A stretch of 7,416 bases of DNA from Bacteroidota bacterium (GTDB lineage: Bacteria; Bacteroidota; Bacteroidia; JAADEI01): NCBI GenBank assembly GCA_015490475.1, contig WFXT01000089.1, positions 1 to 7,416 of the forward strand, written 5' to 3'. The notes under the pieces were generated by a model. The model was not told the DNA's origin. It made no database searches and worked only from the letters and a program-made list of their open reading frames with translations. The first letter of the stretch is position 1. Every line of letters starts with the position of its first letter. The position numbers and the translations under genes are program-made. Below are positions 6,565 to 7,416 of the stretch, one piece after another.

Positions 6565-7209
6565 CTAAAGGCTTATTCGTTTTTTCCTTATAATTTTCCT
6601 TCTCTTCTGGATAACATCGTCAGTTATAACTCTTTTCTTCCATTGAAAAGTTGCCATCAATGTATCAAGGTCCTGCCTTACAAATCTGACCAGAGGTGCC
6701 AGAGAGTCAATATTTGGTGTTGCTTTGACATAGAAGGCACCCCTAACAAAGTGTTCTTCAGCATCCGTAACATAAAACTGAATGTTGCTCGCTGCATTTC
6801 CACCTATATCATAAAACAAAGCATACAAATTCCTTGATGTGTCTTCAAGGCTTCTTTCCTTTATGTAGTCTGCTTTAATTGTGTGCTTATACGCCATAAA
6901 GTGAGTCTGTTGCAACACTTCATCAATAGTATGCTTCTCAAGAGATTTATAAGTAAGGTGTATAGTAGCCCCAAACTGAGGTATCGTAATGTTGAGCCAA
7001 CATGGATCTTCTGGAACCGTATCAAAAAACAGAGTGTCATAAGTAATTAGTGCATACTCTGGATATTTAAATTTAAATGGACACACAGGGTCATCATACC
7101 ACACATACGATTTCTCTGGAAACTCTATTCTTGGATAAGCCTTTGGCTTAGGCGAATATTCCCTGCAAGACATGATAAAAATTATCAACAATGCTAAAAC
7201 TCTATTCAT
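6565..7209 (-). CDS. gldD: Gliding motility lipoprotein GldD
   Basis: GldD is a Bacteroidota lipoprotein required for gliding in Flavobacterium and linked to the type IX secretion system; orthologues also occur in non-gliding members. This 214-residue copy has a very short signal peptide with lipobox IMSC (lipidated Cys15). Family landmarks follow: PKPKAYPRIEFPEKSY (20-35), CPFKFKYPEYA (43-53), CWLNITIPQFGATIHLTYK (70-88), a H..KADYIKE stretch (109-118), YDIGGNAASNIQFYVTDA (133-150), HFVRGAFY (153-160), PNIDSLAPLVRFVRQD (165-180) and FQWKK (188-192). The last 20 residues are strongly basic. It is the upstream member of a gldD-recG unit with a 2-bp gap. Its partner gene gldE is not in the window. 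Arginine codons are AGA or AGG in 12 of 13 cases. The start has no Shine-Dalgarno. Confidence 0.92.
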   Translation of the reverse strand: MNRVLALLIIFIMSCREYSPKPKAYPRIEFPEKSYVWYDDPVCPFKFKYPEYALITYDTLFFDTVPEDPCWLNITIPQFGATIHLTYKSLEKHTIDEVLQQTHFMAYKHTIKADYIKERSLEDTSRNLYALFYDIGGNAASNIQFYVTDAEEHFVRGAFYVKATPNIDSLAPLVRFVRQDLDTLMATFQWKKRVITDDVIQKRRKIIRKKRISL

Positions 7210-7212
7210 ATC

Positions 7213-7222
7213 GTAAATTTAC
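7213..7222. promoter_or_regulatory. Palindrome between divergent gldD and thiD-like starts
   Basis: GTAAATTTAC is a perfect 10-bp inverted repeat in the 17-bp gap between the gldD ATG (7209) and the candidate GTG at 7227. Its core TAAATTTA is one base from the TAnnTTTG -7 consensus on both strands, but it lies so close to both starts that a promoter here would give leaderless messages. It could equally be chance in AT-rich DNA. Confidence 0.2.
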
Positions 7223-7226
7223 AACA

Positions 7227-7416
7227 GTGAAACCTAAGAGGAATTTTATTTGGACGGCAGTGGGCGGTATTGACACTTCTGCCTATTCTGGTGTTGAAAG
7301 TGACATCAGATACGGAGCAGTTCACAAGTGTACTGTATTACCCGTAATATCTGCTATCACTTCTCAAAGTCCTGAGAGATTATTTGAGATTCAACCTGTA
7401 GAAAGGAAAATTTTCA
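7227..7416 (+). CDS. ThiD-like hydroxymethylpyrimidine/pyridoxal kinase, N-terminal part only
   Basis: An open plus-strand frame runs off the right edge. Its first 63 residues line up with the N-terminus of ThiD, which phosphorylates hydroxymethylpyrimidine (phosphate) in thiamine synthesis. FIWTAVGGIDTSAYSGVESD corresponds to the ThiD ALTIAGTDPSGGAGIQAD region, VLPVISAITSQSP to the SVITALVAQNT strand, and RLFEIQPV to the SVYRIEP segment. The usual SGGAG is SAYSG here, so specificity may differ; the anion-hole and catalytic residues lie beyond the window. GTG at 7227 gives a normal N-terminus and leaves 17 bp to gldD. An in-frame ATG at 7191 would add 12 residues (MLKLYSYRKFTT) but overlap gldD by 19 bp. 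An in-frame stop at 7176 bounds the frame upstream. A paralogous PfkB/ribokinase-fold kinase is the main alternative. Confidence 0.68.
   Translation, partial: MKPKRNFIWTAVGGIDTSAYSGVESDIRYGAVHKCTVLPVISAITSQSPERLFEIQPVERKIF

Noticed and set aside
5259..6593. Several plus-strand open frames opposite recG.
   Set aside because: recG is intact and certain in this region; the opposite frames are Ser/Leu-rich shadows.
7191..7226. ATG at 7191 as the start of the ThiD-like gene.
   Set aside because: It would add 12 residues not expected in ThiD and overlap the divergent gldD; kept as an alternative because it cannot be excluded.
1..7416. Search for tRNA genes, CRISPR repeats, transposases, phage genes or a defence island.
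   Set aside because: Nearly all bases are in recognisable chromosomal genes; no direct-repeat array, terminal inverted repeats or tRNA-like sequence was found by eye.

Overview
The window looks like a low-GC member of the Bacteroidota (Bacteroidetes). The strongest marker is GldD, a gliding-motility/type IX secretion lipoprotein essentially restricted to that phylum. Two further predicted lipoproteins fit, as does the general absence of Shine-Dalgarno sequences before start codons. AGA/AGG dominate the arginine codons (12 of 13 in gldD by hand count) and ATA is common for isoleucine; this can accompany a thermophilic lifestyle, but that is only an inference.

Layout, left to right. A plus-strand gene of unknown function (42-746) encodes a predicted lipoprotein with a long polar linker and a hydrophobic C-terminal half. 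It converges, with a 4-bp overlap, on an NhaC-family sodium/proton antiporter (743-2605, minus). The antiporter gene overlaps the end of the gene upstream of it, an archaeal/eukaryotic-type tRNA guanine-26 N2-dimethyltransferase, Trm1 (2592-3746, minus), so the two probably form an operon. A roughly 90-bp AT-rich divergent spacer separates trm1 from a plus-strand lipocalin-like lipoprotein (3839-4348), which ends at a strong intrinsic terminator (4381-4419). Next is a minus-strand pair, gldD (6565-7209) followed 2 bp later by recG (4418-6562). A divergent ThiD-like kinase gene begins near the right edge (from about 7227) and runs out of the window.

The genes do not form one pathway: ion homeostasis, tRNA modification, DNA repair, motility/secretion and possibly thiamine or B6 salvage are mixed, as is usual for core chromosome. 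I see no mobile element, CRISPR array, phage gene or RNA gene. The item most worth following up is a bacterial Trm1, a tRNA-modifying enzyme normally found in archaea and eukaryotes. Second-tier items are the extra periplasmic domain on the antiporter and the lipobox-plus-membrane-helix design of the first gene.
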